Assembly: GCA_020631735.1 (NCBI GenBank)
Contig: CM036179.1
Coordinates: forward strand, 28,387,063 to 28,451,062
Source: Saccharum officinarum
Taxonomy: Eukaryota; Streptophyta; Magnoliopsida; Poales; Poaceae
DNA: 64,000 nt
Direction of reading: 5' to 3'
Shown here: positions 54,840 to 64,000 of the stretch, piece after piece
Layout: the number at the start of each line of letters is the position of its first letter
How positions within the stretch are numbered: position 1 is the stretch's first letter
Notes under the pieces: model-generated
What the model saw: only the letters and a program-made list of their open reading frames with translations
The model's database searches: none
Told to the model about the DNA's origin: nothing
Translations under genes and position numbers: made by a program

Positions 54840-55454
54840 ATGGCACGTACCAAGAGGACCGCTCGTAAGTCCACTGGGGGCAGGGCACCGCGTCACCAGC
54901 TCGCTCCACGTGAGCCCCGCCCTGAGCCTACTGAGGTGGAAAGGCTGAGGGCAGAGCTGGCAGAGGTGACTGCTGCTAGGGATGCAGCACGGCAACAACT
55001 GGAACAAGTGATTCATGATCGTGATCAAGAAACGCTTGCAGTCCAGAGGTTGACAGTGGCAAACCGCAACTGTCAACGCATGTTGGTCCGTGTGATGGAA
55101 CAGAGGGATGAAGCCTGGCACGAGGAGAACGTTCTGAGAGCTCGCCAGTTTGAGCTCGAGCAACAGTTGGAGAACGCTGAAGAATACAATGATAATCTTC
55201 ATGAAGAAGTGCACCGCCTGAACAACGAGCTTAATCCCCTGCTACCTAGAAACAACAATGTAGATGAAGATATGGGATCAGGCATCTTCATGGCTGAGGA
55301 TGATGATGAAGTGGAGGTTGATGGACCACAGGATGCCCCACCTGCAGAAGCACCAGAGGAAGAGCCAGAAGAAGAAGAAGACGAGGAGTTAGAGCCTGTC
55401 AGTGATGAGGACGGCGGGGAGATCCATGACACCGACTCGGAGGATGATGCTTAG
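54840..55454 (+). CDS. Histone H3 tail-like protein with coiled coil and acidic tail, in the chromovirus leader
   Basis: A 204-residue frame between the PBS and gag, same strand as gag-pol. After Met it reads ARTKRTARKSTGGRAPR then HQLA, identical to the H3 tail at 18 of residues 1-21. The changes are Q5R, K14R and K18H; K23 is also Arg. Lys occurs only at the H3 K4 and K9 positions in the whole protein. Residues 31-60 and about 80-132 form a heptad-rich coiled coil (VERLRAELAEV, FELEQQLENAEEY). Residues 141-204 are very acidic (EEEPEEEEDEELEP), like tails of histone chaperones. There is no histone fold, so it is not a histone gene. It could be a captured H3 5' exon fused to other sequence. 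Function unknown. Possible roles are binding H3-tail readers or modifiers, or packaging. I know of no described counterpart, but could not search. Confidence 0.8.
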   Translation: MARTKRTARKSTGGRAPRHQLAPREPRPEPTEVERLRAELAEVTAARDAARQQLEQVIHDRDQETLAVQRLTVANRNCQRMLVRVMEQRDEAWHEENVLRARQFELEQQLENAEEYNDNLHEEVHRLNNELNPLLPRNNNVDEDMGSGIFMAEDDDEVEVDGPQDAPPAEAPEEEPEEEEDEELEPVSDEDGGEIHDTDSEDDA

Positions 55455-56070
55455 AGTAGTCATCACGTGCCTATAATGTTAGGATCGTCTTTTGTGCCCT
55501 CCCTGTGAAGGAGTGAGGCCTTGTAATAACTTGACTTGGGATGTAAGGTTGAACCGTATGTTTCCTGAATGTAGTTTGAACCTGTTAATTTCGATCACAA
55601 CTTGATGTCTTATTATGTTGCGTTCGATGATGGTGTCACGATTAGCACCCTTCGGTGCCGCGACGAAACCGAGGGCCTCCTATGGCGCGCGACATAAGGC
55701 TGTGCTGCTTGGCACGCGCAGGTATCGAGGTGGCTAGTCATGATCCACCATGGAACTCTTCATTGAGAAATCTCTTTGTGGTCAGTTTGAAGTAGCCTTT
55801 CACAGTCAACTAAAAATCTTGAGATCGAATCCAAGTACCGTGCAAAAGGTCAAAAATCACGTAGATAGCAACGTAAACGGTCCGGTAACCGTGTGCTCCC
55901 GTGAGTAAGCCTTCATCAAAGAGCATCTTGATGGATTGTGCGGTTGTGGTGAATTATTGTGCCTTAATTATTATGAGAAGTCTATTTCATGAAGTCAGTT
56001 TGACATATTTACAATAATTCATCTACAAGTTTCCCACATCGTCAGTGCTCATTGGCTATGCATTTTGCAG
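55455..56070 (+). other. Leader between the H3-tail-like ORF and gag
   Basis: No coding frame. It ends ATTGGCTATGCATTTTGCAG directly before the gag ATG, an acceptor-like context. The first 350 bp match the left contig up to the N gap. Confidence 0.5.
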
Positions 56071-59000
56071 ATGTCGTACAATCTTCGTCGGGGTCGTGGC
56101 AATGAGGATGAGGAACAGCCACCCCCTCCGCCACCACCTACTCCGGCCGAATTGATGCAGACAGTGGTCGAAGGGCAGCGCATGTTGGCAGATGCTATGC
56201 GCCAGCTGGCTAACCGGGAGGCTCGTCCTGGCCGCCAGGGCCCAGAGCCCAATCAATACAGTGATTTCAAGGACTTTCTGGATACTAAGCCCCGCTCTTC
56301 AAGGAAGCGGAAGAACCACTGCAAGCTGATGAGTGGTTAAATACTATTGAGCAAAAGTTTCGTCTGCTTCGCCTGACTGATGAGTTAAAGACTGAATATG
56401 CTTCTCACCAGTTGCATGGTCCAGCGGGTATTTGGTGGAGCCATTATCGTTCTACGCTGCCTGCCAATGTACCGATTGCTTGGGATCAGTTTAAGGCGGC
56501 ATTCCGGGGAAATTATATTCCTCCAGGTCTTATGGCAATCAAGCACACAGAGTTTATGAGGCTGTCGCAAGGAATAAAAGCTTGACTGAATACTTGCAAT
56601 CCTTCAACAACCTGGCAAGGTATGCCACTGAGTTTGTGGATACCGATGCCAAAAAGATTGCTAGCTTCAAAAGGGGCCTCGGCCCAAAACTGATGAAAAC
56701 AATGGGCACTAGCAAATGTACTACTTTCAATGATTTCATCAGCGATGCTCTAACTCAAGAGAACAACAATGCTATCTATTCTGCTTCTAAGAGCCGCAAG
56801 AGGGCCATTGAGGCGAGTGCTTCACAGTCTCGAGCTCCAGCTGCCCCGAGAGCTCCTCCTCGCCCTCCTGCTCAGAATACAAAGTTCCGTCCGCCGCAGA
56901 AAAAGCCTGCTGCAAAGACTGGGTTTCGTAAGGCATATACAGTGGCTCTGCCAAAGAGTAATGCGGGCCAAGGCAGCTCCAGTGTTCCTCCTAGCAACAT
57001 GCCTTGCTGGAACTGTAACAAGCCAGGCCATTGGTCCAGGAACTGTCCGTACCCTAAGAAAAATGTCAACCAAGGTAGTCGTCAGGGACACGCCCATTAT
57101 AACAGCATTGAGGAAATTCCATCTGGTGAGGTGGTCACCGCTGGTAAGTTTCTAGTTGACCAACACCCCGCAGTGGTACTTTTTGATTCAGGTGCTTCGC
57201 ATTCTTTTATCAGTCCTAAGTTTGCATCTAAATTTGCGCACAAGTTGCATACTGTTGAAGGTGTGGGATATTGTATTAGCGCTGCAAGTGGGAATATTTC
57301 CACAAACAAAGTAGTGGGGAACCTGAAGTTTGAAATAGAAGGGCGAAGTTATTCGCTTGCCCTATTGGTTTTACCTGGTTTAGACATAGATGTTATCTTG
57401 GGCATGAATTGGATGAGTCAGAACGGGGTACTCATTGACACATCCGCTCGGGTAGTTATGCTCAGAGATCCTACAGATCAAAAAGGTTTTCTAGTACAAC
57501 TTCCCAGAAAGGTTGAATTGTCGGGGGAAATTCATGCTGTGCAAGCAAAGGCGTTGGCCGAAATTCCGGTAGTAAATGAGTTCCCGGACGTTTTTCCCGA
57601 TGATTTGCCGGGACTCCCTCCGGATCGGGATGTGGAGTTTAAAATCGAGTTGTTGCCTGGCACGGCACCCATCTCTAGGAGACCATATAGGATGCCTCCT
57701 AATGAACTAGCTGAACTTAAGGTGCAATTGAATGAACTTTTGAAGAAAGGATTGATTCGTCCTAGTTCATCGCCGTGGGGATGCCCTGCTATCTTTGTAA
57801 AGAAGAAGGATCAAACCTTGCGGATGTGCGTGGACTACAGACCTCTCAATGCAGTCACTGTCAAAAATAAGTACCCTCTACCGCGAATCGACATCTTGTT
57901 CGATCAGTTGTCTAAAGCTAAAGTTTTCTCCAAGATCGATCTAAGATCGGGCTACCATCAAATTAAAATTCGCCCGGAAGATGTTCCAAAGACAGCCTTT
58001 TCTACCAGATACGGCCTTTATGAGTATCTTGTTATGTCTTTCGGCTTGACAAATGCCCCCGCACACTTCATGTACTTGATGAATTCGGTGTTTATGCCTG
58101 AATTGGACAAGTTTGTGGTGGTATTTATTGATGACATCCTGGTATACTCTGTGAATGAGGAGGATCACGCTGAACATCTGCGTATAGTCCTCACAAGACT
58201 GCGTGAACATCAACTATATGCAAAGTTCAGTAAGTGCGAATTCTGGCTTCGTGAAGTACCTTTCCTTGGGCATGTGTTGTCCGATGGAGGAATTATGGTG
58301 GACCCCGCCAAGGTACAGGAAGTACTGAACTGGAAGGCTCCTATCTCGGTTCACGAGGTCCGGAGTTTTCTTGGTTTGGCTGGCTATTATCGTCGCTTCA
58401 TCCCGGATTTCTCTAAAATAGCCAAGCCAATGACTCGGTTGCTGCAAAAAGACACCAGGTTTGTCTGGACTCCTGAGTGTGATGCGGCTTTTCACCAACT
58501 GCGAACCCTCCTAACCTCAGCTCCGGTTTTGGCACAACCGGATATCGAGAAACCATTTGATGTTTATTGTGATGCCTCAGGCATAGGTTTGGGAGGTGTG
58601 TTGATGCAGGAAGGCCGAGTAATTGCATATACTTCTCGACAACTTCGGAAGCATGAGGTGAATTACCCAACACATGACTTAGAACTCGCCGCAGTTGTTC
58701 ATGCTTTGAAAGCCTGGCGACATTATCTGCTGGGCAATGTCTGCAACATCTATACCGACCACAAAAGCCTCAAATACATCTTCACCCAACCGAGTTGAAT
58801 ATGCGTCAAAGAAGATGGCTCGAGTTGATTAAAGATTATAACCTTCAAGTGCACTATCATCCAGGGAAGGCAAATGTAGTTGCGGATGCTTTAAGCCGTA
58901 AGTCTCATTGCCATTCCTTAGTTGAAACTGATTTTCACCGATCTCGCCTTCTACATCCAGCAGTCTTGTACAACATCACTGTCAGTTGTACTCTCAAAAA

Positions 59001-60249
59001 CAGAATTATTGAACTCCAAAAGACTGACACTGGTATATTCCACATCAAGCGTAAGATGAAAGAGCAAGAGACTACACAGTTCAGGATAGATGAAGAGGGT
59101 GTACTATGGTTCAAGGATAGGTTAGTTGTGCCTAAGGACCGAGAGCTTCGAAATGATATTATGTCTGAAGCACACTCCTCTAAGTTGTCCATCCATCCTG
59201 GTAGTAATAAGATGTATTATGATTTAAAGCCATTTTATTGGTGGACCAAGATGCGGAAAGAGATAGCTGCATATGTTGCTAGATGCGACACCTGTTGCAG
59301 AGTTAAAGCTGTGCACATGAAAGCTGGGCTACTTCAGCCACTTTCCATTCCAGGCTGGAAATGGGAAGAGATAAGTATGGATTTCATTGTCGGACTTCCT
59401 CCCACTGTCAAAAATCATAACTCTATTTGGGTAATTGTTGATCGTTTGACCAAATCAGCTCACTTCATCCCAGTGAGAGTGGACTATCGTCCCACTGACT
59501 ATGCTGAGTTGTACTTCAATCAGATAATCCGGCTTCATGGGATACCTCGTACTATCGTTTCTGATCGTGGTCCCCAGTTCACTGCTCGCTTTTGGGAGCA
59601 TTTGCATCACCTTCTGGGAACCAAGTTAGTGAGAAGCTCTGCTTATCACCCCCAGACATCGGGACAGACAGAACGAGTTAACCAAATCTTGGAAGATCTG
59701 TTGCGAGCATGCGTCATTTCATCCAAGGGTTCTTGGGAAAAATGGTTACCTTTAGCCGAATTCTCGTACAATAACAGTTATCAAGAGAGTATTAAGATGG
59801 CCCCATTCGAAGCGTTGTACGGTCGAAAGTGTCGAACTCCATTAAACTGGGTAGAAGCTGGGGAGAGAAGGTATTATGGTATTGATTTTGTTCATGAAGC
59901 TGAGGAACAAGTCCGTACCATCCAAAAACATATGGCTGCAGCCCAAGCTAGACAGAAAAGCTATTCGGATCGTCGTAGAAAACCACTCGAATTTGAAGTT
60001 GGAGACTTCGTTTATTTGAAAGTTTCTCCAATGAAGAGTGTCCAACGTTTTGGTGTTAAGCGGAAACTTGCACCAAGATACGTGGGTCCTTTCCAGATCA
60101 TAGGCAAGAGTGGAGTTGTTGCATACAAAATCCAGTTGCCTCCTGAGATGAGAGCCATATTCAACGTCTTCCATGTATCTCAGCTTAAAAAGTGTCTTCG
60201 AGTTCCTGAGGAACAAGTTCCTTTAGGTGATATCAGGCTGGAATCCGAC

Positions 60250-60430
60250 CTAACCTATGAAGAAAAGCCAGTCCGAGTGATCGATACCCAGGAACGAGTA
60301 ACTAGAAGTAAAGTGGTTAAGTGGTACAAAGTGATGTGGAGTAATCAGGGAAGTGAGAGTGATGCTACGTGGGAACGGGAGGATTATTTGCGGGATGGTT
60401 ATAAAGAATTCTATGAAAAATGGTACGCTT
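60250..60430 (+). other. Integrase C-terminal chromodomain
   Basis: About 60 residues after the GPF motif with the chromodomain pattern of strands VRVIDTQERV, VVKWYKVMW and DATWEREDYL, then a helix. Of the three aromatic cage positions of HP1, the Trp of the second strand is present, while the first (Lys) and third (Asn) are not aromatic by my alignment. That is as described for the less canonical chromodomains of plant chromoviruses. The domain is thought to direct integration to heterochromatin. Confidence 0.75.
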
Positions 60431-60456
60431 TCCAAATCTCGGGACGAGATTTTTAT

Positions 60457-60468
60457 AAGGGGGGAGGG
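60457..60468 (+). other. Polypurine tract of the chromovirus
   Basis: AAGGGGGGAGGG one base before the 3' LTR start. Confidence 0.85.
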
Positions 60469-60469
60469 C

Positions 60470-63400
60470 TGTAACACTTCAAGTGTTTAGTCCTTAATTG
60501 CATTGCATTTGCATGGCATAAGCATAAGCATGCAGCATTCATGTTTGTTATTTTATGTGATGCAACACATGTGATTATTTTAGGGTTTGTTTGATTTATT
60601 TCATGAAGTACTTAATAGTTGGTGTAACAAAAAGGTAAGGTAGCCAATCATGACCTACAACACCTTAGTTATACTTAGGATAACATTTGGAACAATGTTC
60701 ATGTTGACCAAAATTACCAAATTGCCCTTTCAAATGTGGTTGACCAAGTTTGGAACCCTAGAGTGCTCTGGTTTGACCAATTAAAAAGTCCAATTTAGAG
60801 ATCTTGCATGAAGGAGTGCTCTTAAGCAAAGTTGTAGAGAATTTCATGAGGAACAAAAGTTCTAATATGGCCATCTCATGAAAATGACCACAACATGCTC
60901 AAAAGTGGCCCACAAGTCAGCTAGTGGTGTAATCCCAGGACTTAGAATTTTTCTAAGTCTGGAATTGGACCTTACAGTTTCACTGATGTCTACTTTAGAA
61001 GCTTGTAGTTTGCAAACCAAGCCAAACCAGCCTTCACTCATATTGACAAACTTGTAGATCACATGTAGCCCTACAACTTTGTCAATATTACCCAAGCCTG
61101 GTTCTCAATGGTTCAAGAGATATCGTGCCATGAACATGAGCTGTCAGTCGGCATCGTTAACTGAAACCCGGTTTCAGTTTCACCGAGCACTACTTTGAGG
61201 CCATGTAGTTTCAAATATAAGCTGAACCAGCCCAAACACCAATTGACAAAGTTGTTGACCTCACAAAGCCCTACAAATTTGATGTTATCATCTGCTCCTA
61301 ACTCGAACCGGTTTAGGAGATATTCGGTGGAAAAATTGCTCTGTCAGTCGACCATCGCGGACCTGCAATCGGGTTCAGTCAAATGACACGGCGTGTCGTG
61401 GCGCCCGGGCAGGTGAACGCCGCCGCGTGTCCTCCACGCGCCGCGCGCGACCTGGCGCCTTGGCCAGCTGCCGAGCGCATGAAGGGCACCTCTGCGGTCG
61501 CCCCGACATCAACCATCCATTCCCTCCTCCTCCTTCCCTCTCGTTTGCAAAAGGGAAAGAACCGAGCCGCCATTCCCCTTTCTTCTCCGACGAGCTCGAC
61601 CGTGAGCCACGCCACACCACCGGCCGCCTGAGCTCGCCAGTTCCTCCGCCTCGACACCCTCCACCCCCTGGACCTACCGAAACCCACGATTGGACCCTAG
61701 GTGAGCTGCATTATCTTCTTCTCCGCCTCCGAGGGGTCGCCGGAGCCCGCCATGGGACCTCACCGTGGTCGGGGTGCTTCGGGCCCGTCTCCATCTCCCC
61801 TTACTCGCAAAACGGAACCACCTTGCCCCGGTGAAGCTCGTACCGAGCCCAAACCGCACTATGCTTCTTCACCGGCGACGGTGCGCCGCCACCGGAGGTC
61901 ACCGGCCGCCGCGCACGGTGGCAGGCCCTCTCCACCCCATTCCCATTCATCCTACGGGTACCAATCAGTGCGCCAGGTGACGGAGAGCACGATGCCATGT
62001 TCGGTGAGCCGCGCGAGCCCTTCTCCGGCGAGCTCGAGCTCACCGGAGCTCGCGGGGTGTCGGCTCCCCTGTTTCGGTCACTGACCGCGGGGGCCCACCG
62101 TCAGCGTTGCGCGCGCAGGCAGGGGCGCTGAGCGGGCCGAGCGCGCGGGGAAAAACGTTGTGGGCCGAGTTCGTTTCCGGGCCGGCCCAATCGTCCGAAG
62201 TGAAAATGAATTTTTATTATTTTGATACTGATTGTTGTACTAGTTGGAAAAATAGGAATCTAGGGTTTTAGTGATCCAAAAATCATGAAATAAATTTTGT
62301 TAGAATCTATTGGATGTGTAGTATTTTAGAAAAATATGGATCTGGCATGAGATGTTTAAATTCTGTAAGAATTTATTAGATCCTTTAAATGTGTTTTGGA
62401 TTGCATGCAAAGTTGCTTAATTTATAACTTGAGCTGTAGTGTTCCATAAATTATGAAATTTGGTGGGTAGGTTACTCTATGCTAGTCCTAGCTATGGTAA
62501 AAATTTGGGCATCAGTGCTTAAGTAATTTTCAAGTTATAAGGCTATCATTTTATTCTAGGAAATAATTGAAGTAATTTTTATAATTTTTCTACATGTGCA
62601 ATGTTATTGTAAATTTTTGGAGAATGTCTTGGTATCTTAAAGTGTCTAAGAAAAATATGAAATCTGTTGTTTGACACTTTTCAATAGGGTTTCCTAATTA
62701 TGCAAAAATCAGCCTTATTAGCTTGTGAATTTTGTGTAGGGAGTTTCTGTGAATAAAACTTGTTCAAATTTTTACTGTGGTCTCTTTTTGGGTCAGAGAG
62801 TTCCCTGTAATTTTTGTAGAATTTTAGGAGCAGTTTATATTTATGTTTAAAATTCCACTTAATTACTTAAGTAAATTAAGAAATGGGTTTAAATAAATGT
62901 TCTAGGTGGGCACACCTTACTTTCTGGTGTCTTTGTGATATTTGTGAACTTGTAGTAGCATTAGTTTGGTTTTAGAGAATGTTTGCCACCTCAATAAATA
63001 TTTAACCTTTGTAATTTAGGTTTTCTGGACAGCTAAGTAGTAATTCTAAATTTGACTTTGATAAAATTGGTTGCTGGACAACCTGTAAATACCAAAGTTG
63101 GAGTAAACTTGATGAACTAGCTTGTGTTAAAATTTGGAAGCATTTGACTTAGTAGTTTGAGAGTTACTGTTGTTTCTTGTGGCAGTTCAAAATCTGCTAC
63201 TCTCTGTTTTGGAGAGGACAGATTCTGGAACTTGTGAAGTTTGACATGGAAAACTTAGGAGTTTGGAGTTGAGGTCTGAAAATGAATTGTAGTGCATTTC
63301 TTAGGCTTTCCAGATTGTCTTAGATCATATCTTTTGAAATTATAAATCTCCAGTTGTGATAAAAACACGTAGCTGCTGTCCAGAATGCTTACTGTGGTGT

Positions 63401-64000
63401 TTTGCTGATTGTTATGGTGAGATATCTTTATCCTAAGACATGCTACTTTTGTAATTGTTAGGTGTTAGGGCCTTAACTGAGGATGAGCAGCTTTATCTTA
63501 GGTTAAGTAGATTAGGTGAGTACTTCTCTACTAGAGAAGAGATTTGCACGTACTAGTAAAATAACTTAAATAGAGTATTTTATTCTGAAATGCATTTCAT
63601 TCCGAGCATGTTGCACCCATTTATGCATCCATTATATTTATTGTGCATTCATGCAATAGGTGCACCGGAGGGGTGACACTCCTCGAATTCGAGCCAGTAA
63701 TTCCGGAGGAGAGCCAGGAGCAGCAGGAGCCCGAGGAACCAGCCGGCGACGAAGCTCTGTCAGAAGGTCTACCCGAGTGCCCTGACCACAGGCCTGTAAC
63801 TTTTCTGAAAGGCAAGCCCCGGTGCATGCTGAACCTACTGATTTATAAATTAATCTTGAGTACTTCTAATTGTTTACTGCATTAAGTTGTAGGAGTTATA
63901 TGAAAACACTTGTTGCATTATACCTGTCCTTGTCCAGATATCGTACTTAATCCTATATTAGGTTTAGGCACGTGTCAATGCTTAGCCCTGCTTAGTACGG
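60470..64000 (+). repeat. 3' LTR of the chromovirus, cut by the window end
   Basis: Starts TGTAACACTTCAAGTG after the polypurine tract and matches 42601-46130 almost base for base. The few differences noticed are mostly C/T (for example GCCGAACC/GCTGAACC, CAGCGTCGC/CAGCGTTGC, GATGCCGTG/GATGCCATG). The last about 1.3 kb of the LTR, the target duplication and the rest of the interrupted copia element lie outside the window. Confidence 0.92.

Larger units (their letters stand above)
56071..60474 (+). pseudogene. Tekay/Del-type chromovirus gag-pol with three 1-base gaps
   Basis: Order: gag (from MSYNLRRGRG), knuckle [14 protein letters not shown] near 57005, protease [13 protein letters not shown] near 57178, RT with FIDDILVYS near 58123, RNase H ([22 protein letters not shown]), and integrase with an HHCC zinc region near 59165-59300, catalytic MDFIVGLP, SDRGPQF and a later Glu. 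A GPF-type motif (YVGPFQIIG) and a chromodomain (about 60250-60430: VKWYKVMW, DATWEREDYL) follow. The frame is lost at three points, each needing one base: in the C-run at 56290-56293, at about 56573 and at about 58790 (after IFTQP). Otherwise it is open. The TAA stop lies inside the first bases of the 3' LTR. Gag probably starts at 56071, just after a TTTTGCAG acceptor-like site. Confidence 0.9.

Noticed and set aside
54840..54960. Start of a genuine histone H3 gene
   Set aside because: Similarity stops near H3 residue 21-23. What follows is coiled coil and acidic tail with no histone fold, and the ORF lies between PBS and gag.
54834..55432. Minus-strand open frames opposite the H3-tail-like ORF
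   Set aside because: No motifs; Ser-rich translations are the expected shadow of acidic and Gln-rich codons on the sense strand.

Overview
The window is nuclear DNA from a grass. The genes have many introns with GT-AG borders, grass-type MITEs are common, and the right half is nested Ty1/copia and Ty3/gypsy elements. The proteins read like cereal orthologues; Andropogoneae (sorghum, sugarcane, Miscanthus type) is my inference. Two runs of exactly 100 N (14602-14701 and 49172-49271) mark scaffold gaps. No rRNA, tRNA, CRISPR array or bacterial-type operon was seen.

Left half (1-31.9 kb): a gene island with all recognised host genes on the minus strand. They are a GDSL esterase/lipase (2122-4701, five exons, complete), the mitochondrial F1-ATPase assembly factor ATP11 (10272-12914, four exons, two 1-base gaps in exon 1), the 5' 675 codons of phosphoglucan water dikinase PWD/GWD3 (25094 down to 15799, eleven exons, catalytic half absent) and the autophagy protein ATG101 (26618-30809, seven exons, complete). 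Introns and spacers carry many transposons: a CACTA element (5850-8745, TSD TAC) that carries pieces of a two-domain START-like/polyketide-cyclase gene, an Ac/Ds-like hAT just upstream of ATP11, Stowaway-type and hAT-type MITEs, LINE fragments, a gag-only LTR element with TSD GCGGC, and a hAT with a perfect 8-bp TSD in ATG101.

Right half (31.96-64.0 kb): three retroelements nested in order. A minus-strand SIRE/Maximus-like copia element (3' LTR 31959-33636) is cut by a plus-strand relative (5' LTR 34840-36825, gag-pol to 42314). That is cut at 42600/42601 by a Ty3/gypsy chromovirus of Tekay/Del type with a 4.8-kb LTR. The chromovirus leader and LTR appear twice, once on each side of the second N gap. 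Both copies sit after the same flank, so I read them as overlapping or allelic contig ends and not as a true tandem.

The most unusual item is an extra sense ORF (54840-55454) between the primer-binding site and gag of the chromovirus. Its first 21 residues after Met match the histone H3 tail at 18 positions. It keeps K4 and K9, replaces K14, K18 and K23 with Arg or His, and has no other lysine in 204 residues. A coiled coil and a strongly acidic tail follow, and there is no histone fold. The same element encodes an integrase with a C-terminal chromodomain, so one element carries both a histone-tail-reading type of domain and a histone-tail look-alike. This is the best candidate here for an undescribed system.
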